From: Rhodopseudomonas pseudopalustris
GTDB taxonomy: Bacteria; Pseudomonadota; Alphaproteobacteria; Rhizobiales; Xanthobacteraceae
Length of the DNA: 64,000 nt
Direction: 5' to 3'
NCBI RefSeq assembly: GCF_900110435.1
Contig: NZ_FODT01000016.1
Span: 1-64,000 of the forward strand
Shown: positions 50,615 through 60,634 of the stretch, one piece after another
Numbering within the stretch: the stretch's first letter is position 1
Layout of the letters: each line of letters begins with the position of its first letter
Made by a program: the position numbers and the translations under genes
Notes under the pieces: generated by a model
Seen by the model: only the letters and a program-made list of their open reading frames with translations
What the model was told of the DNA's origin: nothing
The model's database searches: none

Positions 50615-50996
50615 GAGCCCCTCGACGCCGCCCGCGCCGGAACGCGTCGCGGCGTTTCAGACCGGGATCTCCGCCGAGACGCGCGCGGCGGCTTTTCTGA
50701 TGGCGAAGGGCTACCGGATCCTGGCGCGGCGGTTCAAGACGCCCTTTGGCGAGATCGACATCGTGGCGCAGCGGCGCAAGCTGATCGCCTTCGTCGAGGT
50801 CAAGGCGCGGGCCCGGCTCGACGACGCGGCCTATGCGCTGACGCCACGGCAGCAGCAACGCATCATCGCCGCCGCCGAAGCCTGGCTGGTGGCAAATCCC
50901 AACCACGCCACATACGAGCTGCGCTTCGACGCGATGCTGGTGGCGCCGAAGCGGCTGCCGCAGCACCTGCCCGCCGCGTTCGACGCGAGCCCTTGA
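50601..50996 (+). CDS. UPF0102 (YraN) endonuclease-fold protein
   Basis: 131 residues with an N-terminal tail, then [49 protein letters not shown]. The GEIDIVA...FVEVK pattern is the Holliday-junction-resolvase-like core with Glu/Asp/Lys catalytic candidates. The family's function is unknown; it normally follows rsmI as here (14-bp overlap). Confidence 0.92.
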
Positions 50997-51079
50997 CGGC
51001 CAGCCCTTGACGGTCAAGTCCTTGACCGTCGCACCCGATCGGCCGATAGCCCTGTTGTTTGCAACCTTGGAAGCTACGC

Positions 51080-52021
51080 ATGACATTGAAGGTCGCCGTC
51101 CAGATGGATCCGATCGCGCGGATCAATATTCGCGGCGATTCGACATTCGCCATGTTGCTCGAGGCGCAGAAGCGCGGTCACGCGATCTCGTACTACACCC
51201 CTGACAAGCTCTCGCTGCGCGGCACCGACGTCGTGGCCTCGGTGCAACGCCTGAGCGTGCGCGATCAGGAAGGCGATCACTTCACGCTCGGCGAGCCGAC
51301 GCGAGTCGACATGCGCAGCTTCGACGTGGTGCTGCTGCGCCAGGACCCGCCGTTCGACCTCGCTTACATCACGAGCACGCACCTCTTGGAGCGGATTCAT
51401 CCGCACACGCTGGTGGTGAACGATCCGACCAGCGTCCGCAACGCGCCGGAGAAGTTGTTCGTGATGGACTTCGCCGAGCTGATGCCGCCGACGCTGATCA
51501 GCCGCGACCTCGACGAGATCAATTCGTTTCGCGCCGAACATGGCGCGGTGGTGATGAAGCCGTTGCACGGCCACGGCGGCGCCGCGGTGTTCCGCGTGCT
51601 GCCGCAGGACATCAATTTCGGCTCGCTCTACGACATGTTCGCGGTGACGTTCCGCGAGCCCTGGGTGATTCAGCGGTTCCTCCCCGAAGTGAAGCACGGC
51701 GACAAACGCATCATCCTGGTCGACGGCGAATTCGCTGGCGCCGTCAACCGCGTTCCGGCGGCCGACGATCTGCGCTCCAACATGGTGCGCGGCGGCGCCG
51801 CGGCGGCGACCGATCTGTCCGAGCGCGAGCGCACGATCTGCGCGACGCTCGCCCCGAAACTGCGGGAGCGCGGGCTGTTACTGGTCGGGATCGACGTGAT
51901 CGACGGTTACTTGACTGAAATCAACGTCACCTCGCCGACAGGTATCCGCGCCGTGGCGCGGCTCGGTGGTCCGGATATCGCGGCGCGGGTCTGGGACGTC
52001 ATCGAGCAAAAAAGATCATAA
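51080..52021 (+). CDS. gshB: glutathione synthetase
   Basis: A 313-residue ATP-grasp enzyme. N-terminal [56 protein letters not shown], the ATP lid [15 protein letters not shown], and [19 protein letters not shown] are all diagnostic. It joins gamma-glutamylcysteine and glycine. It lies directly upstream of the LuxR gene, separated by a 34-bp palindrome. Glutathione also serves the persulfide dioxygenase at 12 kb. Confidence 0.97.
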   Translation: MTLKVAVQMDPIARINIRGDSTFAMLLEAQKRGHAISYYTPDKLSLRGTDVVASVQRLSVRDQEGDHFTLGEPTRVDMRSFDVVLLRQDPPFDLAYITSTHLLERIHPHTLVVNDPTSVRNAPEKLFVMDFAELMPPTLISRDLDEINSFRAEHGAVVMKPLHGHGGAAVFRVLPQDINFGSLYDMFAVTFREPWVIQRFLPEVKHGDKRIILVDGEFAGAVNRVPAADDLRSNMVRGGAAAATDLSERERTICATLAPKLRERGLLLVGIDVIDGYLTEINVTSPTGIRAVARLGGPDIAARVWDVIEQKRS

Positions 52022-52027
52022 GTCAGC

Positions 52028-52061
52028 GTTGGATAACGGCATTTAAATACCGTTATCCAAC
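52028..52061. promoter_or_regulatory. 34-bp near-perfect palindrome between gshB and luxR
   Basis: GTTGGATAACGG (52028-52039) is inverted exactly as CCGTTATCCAAC (52050-52061) around CATTTAAATA; 16 of 17 positions pair. It is 6 bp past the gshB stop and 64 bp before the LuxR ATG. No T-run follows, so an operator seems at least as likely as a terminator. Confidence 0.6.
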
Positions 52062-52124
52062 ATCCTCTTGCCAGTTTGCTGAGACCGTCCCAGAAGTAAC
52101 CGGGTGCGAGCGGAGCATCGAGCG

Positions 52125-52853
52125 ATGTCGGCCGACGAAGGCAATCAATGGGGACGGCGGGCGCTGGAATTCGTCGACGCCGCGGATCGGCTCGACGGTC
52201 CCTCGCTGATTCGCCAGTTCGAAACCCATATCGCCAGCGGCGGCTTCAGCGCCTACATCATGGCCGGCCTGCCTTCGCCCGGAGCCGGGCTCGCCGACCT
52301 GACCCTCGCCAATGGCTGGCCCCGCGGTTGGTTCGAACTCTACGTCCGCGAGAACTACATCGCCGTCGATCCGGTGCCGCGCCACGGCGCAACGACGGTG
52401 CAGCCGTTCGAATGGTCGGAAGCGCCCTACGATCGCAAGCAGAATCGCGCCGCCCACAAGGTGATGACCCACGCCACCGAATTCGGCCTGGTTCGCGGTT
52501 ACTGCATTCCGCTGCATTACGATGAGGGCGGCGCAGTGATCAGCATGGCCGGCGACCAGCCGGACCTCGATCCGGTCGCCAAGGGCGCAATGCAGCTGAT
52601 CGGCGTCTATGCGCATAACCGGATTCGCTCATTGCACCGGCCGAAGCCGCAACGGCGGCTTCTGACCTCGCGCGAATGCGAAATTCTACTGTGGGCCGCG
52701 CACGGCAAGACGGCATGGGAGATCTCGATCATCCTCCACATCGCCGAGCGCACCGTCAAATTTCATCTGATCGAGGCTTCCAAGAAGCTCAACGCGGTGA
52801 ACCGTACCGCGGCTGTCGCCAAGGCGCTCGCGCTCGGCCTGATCAAGCTCTGA
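52125..52853 (+). CDS. rpaR: LuxR-family quorum-sensing regulator (RpaR/BjaR-like)
   Basis: 242 residues from ATG 52125 (GTG 52104 is alternative). The N-terminal autoinducer-binding domain contains the conserved Trp/Tyr/Asp pocket residues in WPRGWFELYVRENYIAVDP and WSEAPYD. The C-terminal LuxR HTH reads LTSRECEILLWAAHGKTAWEISIILHIAERTVKFHLIEASKKL. Synteny with gshB and a LuxI-type synthase matches the R. palustris rpaR locus. Orthologues in this clade respond to p-coumaroyl-, cinnamoyl- or isovaleryl-homoserine lactone; the ligand here cannot be read from sequence. Confidence 0.88.
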   Translation: MSADEGNQWGRRALEFVDAADRLDGPSLIRQFETHIASGGFSAYIMAGLPSPGAGLADLTLANGWPRGWFELYVRENYIAVDPVPRHGATTVQPFEWSEAPYDRKQNRAAHKVMTHATEFGLVRGYCIPLHYDEGGAVISMAGDQPDLDPVAKGAMQLIGVYAHNRIRSLHRPKPQRRLLTSRECEILLWAAHGKTAWEISIILHIAERTVKFHLIEASKKLNAVNRTAAVAKALALGLIKL

Positions 52854-52854
52854 C

Positions 52855-52870
52855 CTGTCCGATCGGACAG
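52855..52870. promoter_or_regulatory. lux-box candidate upstream of the autoinducer synthase
   Basis: CTGTCCGATCGGACAG is a perfect 16-bp palindrome starting 2 bp after the LuxR stop and centred 68 bp before the synthase ATG. That is the position expected for positive autoregulation by the adjacent LuxR protein. Confidence 0.75.
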
Positions 52871-52873
52871 TAG

Positions 52874-53808
<935 letters not shown>

Positions 53809-53940
53809 GCCAGCCATCGTCGCTTAAGCCAGCCACGCCTCGTGCCGCAAACGGTGGCGGGAGGGACGGAGTTATGTTCTCTTAATGTTCTTGCGCGGTT
53901 CCCGGGGCCGCGATAGCGTCGGGCTCGCAGAGGGGGCGTC

Positions 53941-55479
53941 ATGGTTCAGCACGTGTCCACCGTGGCTTTCGAAGGCATCGAGGCGCGCGCTGTCGATGTC
54001 CAGGTCCAGGTGTCGCCGGGCCTGCCGGCCTTTGCGGTCGTCGGCCTCGCGGACAAGGCGGTGTCGGAAGCACGCGAGCGGGTCCGTTCGGCGCTGATCG
54101 CCTCGGGATTGGCGCTGCCGGCGCGGCGCATCACCGTCAACCTCGCGCCGGCCGATCTGCCCAAGGAAGGCAGCCACTACGATCTGCCGATCGCGCTCGG
54201 GCTGATGGCGGCAATCGGGGCGATCCCCGCCGATGCGCTGGCCGGCTTCACCGTGCTCGGCGAACTCGGCCTCGACGGATCGATCGCGCCGGTGGCCGGC
54301 GTGCTGCCGGCCGCGATCGCAGCCAACGCCCGCGACGAGGGCCTGATCTGCCCGGCGGCCTGCGGCTCGGAGGCGGCCTGGGCCAGTCCCGACATCCAGA
54401 TCATCGCGGCGCGCTCGCTGATCCAGATCGCCAATCATTTCAAAGGGACGCAACTTCTGAGTCGGCCGCAGCCGCGGGTCCATGAGACCGAGAGTTCGAC
54501 GCTCGACCTGCGCGACATCAAGGGCCAGGAGAGCGCCAAGCGCGCATTGGAAATCGCCGCCGCGGGCGGCCATCATCTGTTGATGGTCGGCTCGCCCGGC
54601 GCCGGCAAGTCGATGCTGGCGGCGCGGCTGCCGTCGATCCTGCCGCCCTTGTCGCCGGGCGAACTGCTGGAAGTGTCGATGATCGCCTCTGTCGCGGGGG
54701 AGATCCGCGACGGCGCGCTGACCGCGCGGCGGCCGTTCCGCGCGCCGCATCACTCCGCCAGTATGGCGGCGCTGACCGGCGGCGGCGTCAAGGCGCGACC
54801 GGGCGAGATTTCGCTCGCGCATCAAGGCGTGCTGTTTCTCGACGAGCTGCCGGAGTTCGATCCGCGCGTGCTGGATTCGCTGCGCCAGCCGCTCGAGATC
54901 GGCGAGGTGGCGGTGTCGCGCGCCAATCACCGCGTCACCTATCCGGCCCGCGTGATGCTGGTCGCGGCGATGAATCCGTGCCGCTGCGGCCGGGCTTACG
55001 AGCCGGGCTACGCCTGCAAACGCGGCCAAGTCGATCGCTGCAGCGCGGACTATCAATCGCGGATTTCGGGGCCGCTGATGGACCGGATCGATTTGCGAAT
55101 CGAGGTGCCCGCGGTGACCGCCGCCGACCTGATCCTGCCGCCGGCGGCGGAAGGGTCAGCCGAGGTCGCGGCCCGCGTCGCCGCCGCGCGCGATCTCCAG
55201 CGCGAGCGCTACGCCGCGATCGGCCTGCCGCAGATCCGCACCAATGCGGAGGCGCCGGCTTCAGCGCTGGAGGCCACCGCGCAGCCGGACTCCGCCGGGC
55301 TCAAATTGCTGCGCGACGCTGCCGAAACCATGCGGCTGTCGGCGCGCGGCTATCACCGCGTCCTCCGCGTCGCGCGCACCCTCGCCGATCTCGACGGTGC
55401 CGAGATCATCGGCCGGCTGCATCTCGCGGAAGCGCTGTCCTATCGCGCGCTCGGCGAGGACATCAAACGCGCCGCGTAG
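53941..55479 (+). CDS. comM: YifB/ComM-family magnesium-chelatase-like AAA+ ATPase
   Basis: 512 residues. An N-terminal Lon-protease-like domain (VSTVAFEGIEARAVDVQVQVSPGLPAFAVVGLADKAVSEARERV) precedes an AAA+ module. That module has GSPGAGKSMLAARLPSILPP (Walker A), LFLDELPEFDPRVLDSLRQPLE (Walker B) and a cysteine-containing MNPCRCGR...C. ComM proteins promote branch migration during natural transformation and recombination in other bacteria. It is unrelated to chlorophyll chelatase despite the name. Confidence 0.95.
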   Translation: MVQHVSTVAFEGIEARAVDVQVQVSPGLPAFAVVGLADKAVSEARERVRSALIASGLALPARRITVNLAPADLPKEGSHYDLPIALGLMAAIGAIPADALAGFTVLGELGLDGSIAPVAGVLPAAIAANARDEGLICPAACGSEAAWASPDIQIIAARSLIQIANHFKGTQLLSRPQPRVHETESSTLDLRDIKGQESAKRALEIAAAGGHHLLMVGSPGAGKSMLAARLPSILPPLSPGELLEVSMIASVAGEIRDGALTARRPFRAPHHSASMAALTGGGVKARPGEISLAHQGVLFLDELPEFDPRVLDSLRQPLEIGEVAVSRANHRVTYPARVMLVAAMNPCRCGRAYEPGYACKRGQVDRCSADYQSRISGPLMDRIDLRIEVPAVTAADLILPPAAEGSAEVAARVAAARDLQRERYAAIGLPQIRTNAEAPASALEATAQPDSAGLKLLRDAAETMRLSARGYHRVLRVARTLADLDGAEIIGRLHLAEALSYRALGEDIKRAA

Positions 55480-55583
55480 CGGGGAGTAGGATGTTGCCGT
55501 CATCAACCTTCTGGTAACGACTTTTATTTACCCTCTGCCAACCATAGCCCTGCGTATCGGGGTTGGCGTAGCGGGTAGACGTA

Positions 55584-56069
55584 ATGTTGCGTTTTCGAGT
55601 TCTGGCCTCGACCCTTCCGCTGTTGGCCATGGGGTTGTTCGCGCGCAGCGAATTGATCGCGGGCCCGCAACCCTGCATCGCCGTGGGCGACCACGCGGTG
55701 CAGATCGCACCCGCATCCTGGCTGGCGCACCTCCGTGTCGGTTTTACCGAGGATCCGGCGCGGGCCACGATCCGGGTCCAGATTGTCGACAGTCCCGACG
55801 CCGCTGATTTCGCCGTCACGGACGACGCCGGCAACACTGACTCCGGCGCCTGCGCGCTGACGCCGGAGACCCGTCTGGTCGGCATCGCAGCCCATCCGGC
55901 GAGTGACGAGCCGTTGATCTATCTCACGTACGACGCCGGTGGTGGGGCTGACTACCGGATCTTCGTCAGCTCGAACAGCTTCACCCTGCGGCAGGCCGCG
56001 GCATTGCTGGTCGGCGCTTCGGATCGCAACGCCCCGATCGCCACCGCCTCGATCGGCAGCCGCTCTTAA
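55584..56069 (+). CDS. secreted protein of unknown function
   Basis: 161 residues with an N-terminal hydrophobic segment (VLASTLPLLAMGLFA, probable signal peptide) and a soluble beta-rich part. Two cysteines (PCIAVG and GACAL) could form a disulfide. The VGFTEDPARATIRVQIVDSPDAADFAVTDD segment is characteristic but no family is recognised. It lies 104 bp after comM and 114 bp before a hybrid histidine kinase; it might be its periplasmic partner, on position alone. Confidence 0.7.
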   Translation: MLRFRVLASTLPLLAMGLFARSELIAGPQPCIAVGDHAVQIAPASWLAHLRVGFTEDPARATIRVQIVDSPDAADFAVTDDAGNTDSGACALTPETRLVGIAAHPASDEPLIYLTYDAGGGADYRIFVSSNSFTLRQAAALLVGASDRNAPIATASIGSRS

Positions 56070-56183
56070 TCGCTGGTCAACCCTGTCGTCATCGCGCGAT
56101 GCAACGATCGCGCGCTTCAAACTCTTTGCAACATCGAGTCCCGATACTGGTCATGGCTGGCCGGGGACTAGCGGGTTGCGGGG

Positions 56184-58136
56184 ATGATGCGAAGTTTGCG
56201 GATCAAATCGAGACGACGCGTCTTCGCACGCCGGTTCCCGCGGCTGGTCTTCATGCTGCGCTCGCTCGTGGTGTTCACCGCGGCGTTCTGTGGTGCTTAC
56301 GGCTTTATCGTCGGTAGCCGCGCTGAATCCTCCGGCTACAACCCGCACACTTTCGCCATCGGTGCGAGCTTTCTGTTCGCGCTGGCCTGCCTCGGCCTTG
56401 CCGTTCAGAGCATGCGGCTGCGCTGGATGCGGCGCAGCCTTCATGCGGTGGCGTTGCACAACGAAGCGCTGGCGGACCGCAATTGGGAGCTGAAGGACGC
56501 CGAGGAGCGCGCCCGCACGTTACTCGAATCCCGCGGCGAGTTGCTGACGCTCCGCGACGACGCCGATGCGACCACCCGCGCCAAATCGCGGCTGCTGGCG
56601 ATGGCGTCGCACGAGATCCGCACGCCGCTCAACGGCATCATCGGGATGAGCGGCCTGCTGCTCGACACGACGCTGACGCCGGAGCAGGCGACCTACGTGC
56701 GCGCCGTCAAAACCTCGGGCGATGCGTTGCTTTCGCTGATCGACGAGCTGCTCGACTACTCCAAGATCGACGCCGGCAAGATCGAACTCGACCACCGACC
56801 GTTCGCGTTAGCCGCTTTGATCGAGGACATCGCCGAATTGCTGGCGCCCCGCGCGCAAGCACGTGCGATCGAGATTGCGGCCTATGTCGACGAGCGGCTG
56901 CCGGCGCAAGTGATCGGCGACGCGGCGCGGCTGCGCCAGGTTCTTCTCAACCTCGCCGGCAACGCGATCAAGTTTACATCCAGCGGAGGCGTCGCTCTGA
57001 TCGCCGAGCCCGGCGAACGCGACGGCGAAATCGACCTGCTGATCCGCGACACCGGGATCGGCATTGCGCCGGAGGCGCAGGCGCGGGTCTTTCGTGAGTT
57101 TGAGCAGGCCGACGACGGCATTGCCCGCAACTACGGTGGAACGGGTCTGGGTCTGAGCATCAGCGAGCGTATCGTCAGCGGGATGGGCGGACGGATCGTG
57201 CTGCACAGCCGCCCCGGAATCGGCACCACATTCACGGTCTCGATTCCGCTCGCGGCCGCGGATGATCCAGCCGCTGCAATGGCCTTCAAGGCCCCCGATC
57301 TCGCCGGCCAGACGATCCTGATCGCCGCGCCCCAAACTATCGAAGCGCAGCTGGTCGCGCACCGGCTGCAACGCTGGAACGCCGAGACGCGGGTTGTGTC
57401 TGATCTCGCCGCTGCGCGCGTGCTGCTTCCGGACCACGCCTGGTCGGCGATCCTGATCGATGCCGGCTTCGGCGTCACTGAAGCGGCGACGCTGGCGCTC
57501 GATGCGAAGCTGCACGCAACGCAACGGATCGTCATGCTGAATCCGTCGATCCGGGCCGAGTTGCTGCCCAAGCTGCCGGCCGCCTTCACCGGCTATCTCG
57601 TGAAGCCATTGCGCGCGGCGTCGCTGGCGGCGCGGCTCGGCGGCGCGCTGCTCGACACCGACGCGCCCGGGATCGCCGACAGCGATACGCCGGGTCTGGC
57701 AGCGCCGGATAGGACCGCACAGGTCGGCCGCCGGCTGTCGATCCTGGTCGCCGAAGACAATGACATCAATGCGCTGCTGATCCGTTCGCTGCTGACGAAG
57801 CTCGGCCATGACGCGGTGATCGCCGATGACGGGGAGCAGGCGCTGCAGAGCTGGCTCGCCGCAGAGGCGGACGGCGCTCCGTTCGATCTGGTGCTGATGG
57901 ATGTGCAGATGCCGTTGCTCGACGGCATCGCCGCGAGCCGGCAGATCCGGACGTACGAAGCCGAACGACAGTCGCGACGCACGCCGATTCTGGCGCTGAC
58001 CGCGAATTCTCTCGCGGAGGATCGCGCCGCCTGTCTGGCAGCCGGAATGGACGGTTTTCTCGTCAAGCCGCTCGACCGTGACAGGCTGGTCGGCGTCCTC
58101 GCCGATATCACTTCGTCGAGGCCCGTCATCGCTTGA
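56184..58136 (+). CDS. hybrid sensor histidine kinase with a degenerate and an intact receiver
   Basis: 650 residues. Two N-terminal membrane helices (about 24-44 and 57-78) flank a very short periplasmic loop; a coiled-coil linker follows. HisKA has the phosphorylated His143 in MASHEIRTPLNGIIGMSGLL; HATPase carries NLAGNAIKF, DTGIGI and GGTGLGLSISERIV. A first receiver-like domain (about 373-490) lacks the N-terminal acidic pair, though it keeps LIDAG and VKPLR. The final receiver is complete (AEDNDIN, Asp573 in LMDVQMP, LVKPLD). No cognate regulator is adjacent, so it probably signals through a phosphotransfer protein elsewhere. Confidence 0.9.
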   Translation: MMRSLRIKSRRRVFARRFPRLVFMLRSLVVFTAAFCGAYGFIVGSRAESSGYNPHTFAIGASFLFALACLGLAVQSMRLRWMRRSLHAVALHNEALADRNWELKDAEERARTLLESRGELLTLRDDADATTRAKSRLLAMASHEIRTPLNGIIGMSGLLLDTTLTPEQATYVRAVKTSGDALLSLIDELLDYSKIDAGKIELDHRPFALAALIEDIAELLAPRAQARAIEIAAYVDERLPAQVIGDAARLRQVLLNLAGNAIKFTSSGGVALIAEPGERDGEIDLLIRDTGIGIAPEAQARVFREFEQADDGIARNYGGTGLGLSISERIVSGMGGRIVLHSRPGIGTTFTVSIPLAAADDPAAAMAFKAPDLAGQTILIAAPQTIEAQLVAHRLQRWNAETRVVSDLAAARVLLPDHAWSAILIDAGFGVTEAATLALDAKLHATQRIVMLNPSIRAELLPKLPAAFTGYLVKPLRAASLAARLGGALLDTDAPGIADSDTPGLAAPDRTAQVGRRLSILVAEDNDINALLIRSLLTKLGHDAVIADDGEQALQSWLAAEADGAPFDLVLMDVQMPLLDGIAASRQIRTYEAERQSRRTPILALTANSLAEDRAACLAAGMDGFLVKPLDRDRLVGVLADITSSRPVIA

Positions 58137-58150
58137 GCGCGGCACCTCAA

Positions 58151-58196
58151 AGCATGTGCCCGAAAAGTGGACGCCGATTTTCGGAGAAGATCATGC
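58151..58196. repeat. palindromic repeat (family A)
   Basis: AGCATGTGCCCGAAAAGTGG...CCGATTTTCGG...GATCATGC is an imperfect inverted repeat of about 46 bp between the hybrid kinase and olsB. It is a clear family member with copies at 60588-60632 and weaker ones at 8311 and 43549. Confidence 0.75.
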
Positions 58197-58396
58197 ACAA
58201 ACAACAAGCTGCAGCGCGATGACGATCCGACGTTAAGGGTCCCGCTCCAGGCCTCGATACAGACGTCGACGGCGATGTTCGGTCGCCTGTCATGCGGCGG
58301 CAATCGTCGTGTCACATCGCTGTTGAAACGCCGTGATTGGTGATGCGCACAGGCCGCGCATCAGCCGATTCGGTTGCATGTGGCCGCGAGGATCCC

Positions 58397-59356
58397 ATGC
58401 AGACCGACCATCTCGCCCGTCCGAAGAAGTTCATCAAACTACTCCGCCCGGAAATGGCCGGCGCCGCGGCGCAGACCGCGATCACCTGGTTCAAGCCGGC
58501 GCTGAGAAACGGCGATCACGGCAAGCCGATCGCGAAACCGGCGCTGACGCCGGCGACGCTGGGCCGGCTCGGCGCATTGGAAGTCCGCCTCGCGCAGAAG
58601 AAGCAGGACATCAAGCGCGCGCAGAAGCTGCGCTATCGCGTATTCTATCAGAACGGCACCGCGATCGCCGACGCGGCGACGCTGCTGGCGCGCCGCGACA
58701 AGGATGCATTCGACCGCATCTGCGACCATCTCTTGGTAGTCGATCACGCCGCCAAGCCGTCGCTGAGCGGCAAGCAGCCGGTGGTGGGTACCTATCGCCT
58801 GCTGCGCCAGGAGATCGCCGACCGCCACGGCGGCTTCTATACCGACAGCGAATTCAACATCGGCGGCATGATCGCGCGCCATCCCGAGCTGCGCTTTCTC
58901 GAGCTCGGCCGCTCCTGCGTGCTGCCGCCCTATCGCAACAAGCGCACCGTCGAGCTGTTGTGGCACGGCATCTGGAGCTACGTGCGCCAGCACCGCGTCG
59001 ACGTGATGATCGGCTGCGCCAGCTTCGACGGCACCGATCCGGACCGCCTCGCGCTGCCGCTGTCGTTCCTGCATCACTACGCCTCCGCGCCCGAGGCGTG
59101 GCACGCTCGTGCGCACCGCTCGCGCTATGTGGAAATGAACCGAATGCCGAAGGAGGCGGTCAACCAGAAGGCCGCGCTCCGCGAACTCCCGCCACTGATC
59201 AAGGGCTATCTGCGTCTGGGCGCCACGATCGGCGAGGGCGCGGTGATCGATCATCAGTTCGGCACCACCGACGTGCTGATCATCATGCCGGTGTCGGCGA
59301 TCAGCGCCCGCTACATCGAACATTTCGGCGCGGACGCGACGCGTCACGCGGCGTAG
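58397..59356 (+). CDS. olsB: L-ornithine N-alpha-acyltransferase (OlsB-like)
   Basis: 319 residues of GNAT fold. VVGTYRLLRQE, GGFYTDSEFNI, RFLELGRSCVLPPYRNKRTVELLWHGIW and DVMIGCASFDGTDPD, then PPLIKGYLRLGATIGEGAVIDHQFGTTDVLIIMPV, closely follow OlsB of rhizobia. The enzyme transfers a 3-hydroxyacyl group from acyl carrier protein to ornithine, the first step of ornithine-lipid synthesis. ATG 58397 has GAGGAT upstream. The partner olsA is not in the window. An N-terminal extension of about 60 residues is longer than usual. Confidence 0.88.
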   Translation: MQTDHLARPKKFIKLLRPEMAGAAAQTAITWFKPALRNGDHGKPIAKPALTPATLGRLGALEVRLAQKKQDIKRAQKLRYRVFYQNGTAIADAATLLARRDKDAFDRICDHLLVVDHAAKPSLSGKQPVVGTYRLLRQEIADRHGGFYTDSEFNIGGMIARHPELRFLELGRSCVLPPYRNKRTVELLWHGIWSYVRQHRVDVMIGCASFDGTDPDRLALPLSFLHHYASAPEAWHARAHRSRYVEMNRMPKEAVNQKAALRELPPLIKGYLRLGATIGEGAVIDHQFGTTDVLIIMPVSAISARYIEHFGADATRHAA

Positions 59357-59377
59357 GCAGCTCCTTCATCTTGGCGA

Positions 59378-59477
59378 GTCATTCCGGGATGCGCGCTAGC
59401 GCGCAGACCCGGGATCCCGACATGTCCTGAACGTCTGGATTCCGGGTTCGCTCGCTGACGCGAGCGCCCCGGAATAA
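59378..59477. repeat. GTCAT-type intergenic palindromic repeat (family B)
   Basis: GTCATTCCGGGATGCGCG ... GGATTCCGGGTTCGC ... GCGAGCGCCCCGGAATAAC is a nested palindrome in the convergent gap between olsB and coaA. Sequence and layout match the copy at 48159-48254. Confidence 0.8.
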
Positions 59478-59487
59478 CGGACTCTCG

Positions 59488-60444
59488 CTACAACCGTCGC
59501 AACGCCACCGAGTCCACCACGTGGTCGGCGCCCTTCTTCAGGATCAGCGTCGCGCGTGGTCGCGTCGGCAGGATGTTGTCCTCGAGATTGGCGAGGTTGG
59601 TGCGTTCCCAGATCGCGATCGCGGTCGCGGTCGCCTCTTCGTCGGACAACGGCGCGTAGCGGTGGAAGTACGACCGCGGATCGTGGAACGCGGTATCGCG
59701 CAGCGCCAGAAAGCGCCGGATGTACCAGTCGCGCAGCACCGGTTCGTCGGCGTCGATATAGACTGAGAAGTCGAAGAAGTCGGACACCACCGGCACCGCC
59801 TTGCCGTCGCGCGGCAGCCGGCCGGTCTGCAGCACGTTGACGCCTTCGACGATCAGAATATCGGGGCGATCCACCACCGCGAATTTGTTCGGCACGATGT
59901 CGTAGGTGAGATGCGAATAGATCGGCGCACGAACCTTGCGTCGGCCGGACTTGATATCGCTGAGAAAGGCGAGGAGCGCCGGCAGATCGTAGCTTTCCGG
60001 AAAGCCCTTCTTCTGCATCAGTCCGGCGCGCTCCAGCAACGCGTTGGGATGCAGAAAACCGTCGGTGGTGATGAGGTCGACCTTCGGCCGCGGTGACCAG
60101 CGCGCCAGCAACGCCTGAAGCACGCGGGCGGTGGTGGATTTGCCGACCGCGACCGAACCGGCGACGCCGATGATATACGGCATCTTGCGTTCGACCACGC
60201 CGAGGAAGCGGCGCTGCGCGTAGTACAGCTGCTGCATCGCGCCGACATGGATCGACAGCAGTCGCGACATCGGCAGATAGATTTCCTCGACCTCGGTGAT
60301 GTCGAGCCGATCGTGCAGCGAACGCAGCGTCGAGACCTCGGCGAGATCGAGCGTCATCGGCGTATCCTGACGCAGATTGGCCCACTCCGACCGTGAGAAC
60401 ACCCGGTACGGGTTGTAGTGGTGCAGTTCCGACCTGGCATCCAT
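59488..60444 (-). CDS. coaA: type I pantothenate kinase
   Basis: 318 residues. The P-loop [39 protein letters not shown] and VEGVNVLQ, with the C-terminal [24 protein letters not shown], are characteristic of CoaA. It phosphorylates pantothenate in the first step of CoA synthesis and is feedback-inhibited by CoA. It lies downstream of hisE on the same strand, with a 190-bp gap holding a repeat. Confidence 0.97.
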   Translation of the reverse strand: MDARSELHHYNPYRVFSRSEWANLRQDTPMTLDLAEVSTLRSLHDRLDITEVEEIYLPMSRLLSIHVGAMQQLYYAQRRFLGVVERKMPYIIGVAGSVAVGKSTTARVLQALLARWSPRPKVDLITTDGFLHPNALLERAGLMQKKGFPESYDLPALLAFLSDIKSGRRKVRAPIYSHLTYDIVPNKFAVVDRPDILIVEGVNVLQTGRLPRDGKAVPVVSDFFDFSVYIDADEPVLRDWYIRRFLALRDTAFHDPRSYFHRYAPLSDEEATATAIAIWERTNLANLEDNILPTRPRATLILKKGADHVVDSVALRRL

Positions 60445-60587
60445 CGCGTGGTCCTCGCCTTGTTCCGTTGCCGGCTTTGTTTTTTGTTTTTGTTGCGGCC
60501 GCTGAGGCCGGTGAGCTTTCGCTCGAAAATTCTCGGGAGCTGGATGGCTTATCTTCGCATCGTCATCCAGCTCCGGCCTGTCGTCTG

Positions 60588-60632
60588 AGCATGATCGTCT
60601 CCGGAAACCGGTGCCGACTTGTCGGGATCATG
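60588..60632. repeat. palindromic repeat (family A)
   Basis: AGCATGATCGTCTCCGGAAACCGGTGCCGACTTGTCGGGATCATGC is an imperfect palindrome whose ends match the copy at 58151-58196. It lies immediately downstream of hisE. Confidence 0.75.
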
Positions 60633-60634
60633 CC

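Noticed and set aside
52028-52061. Rho-independent terminator of gshB
   Set aside because: The stem is strong but no T-run follows on the plus strand; kept as a palindrome of uncertain role.
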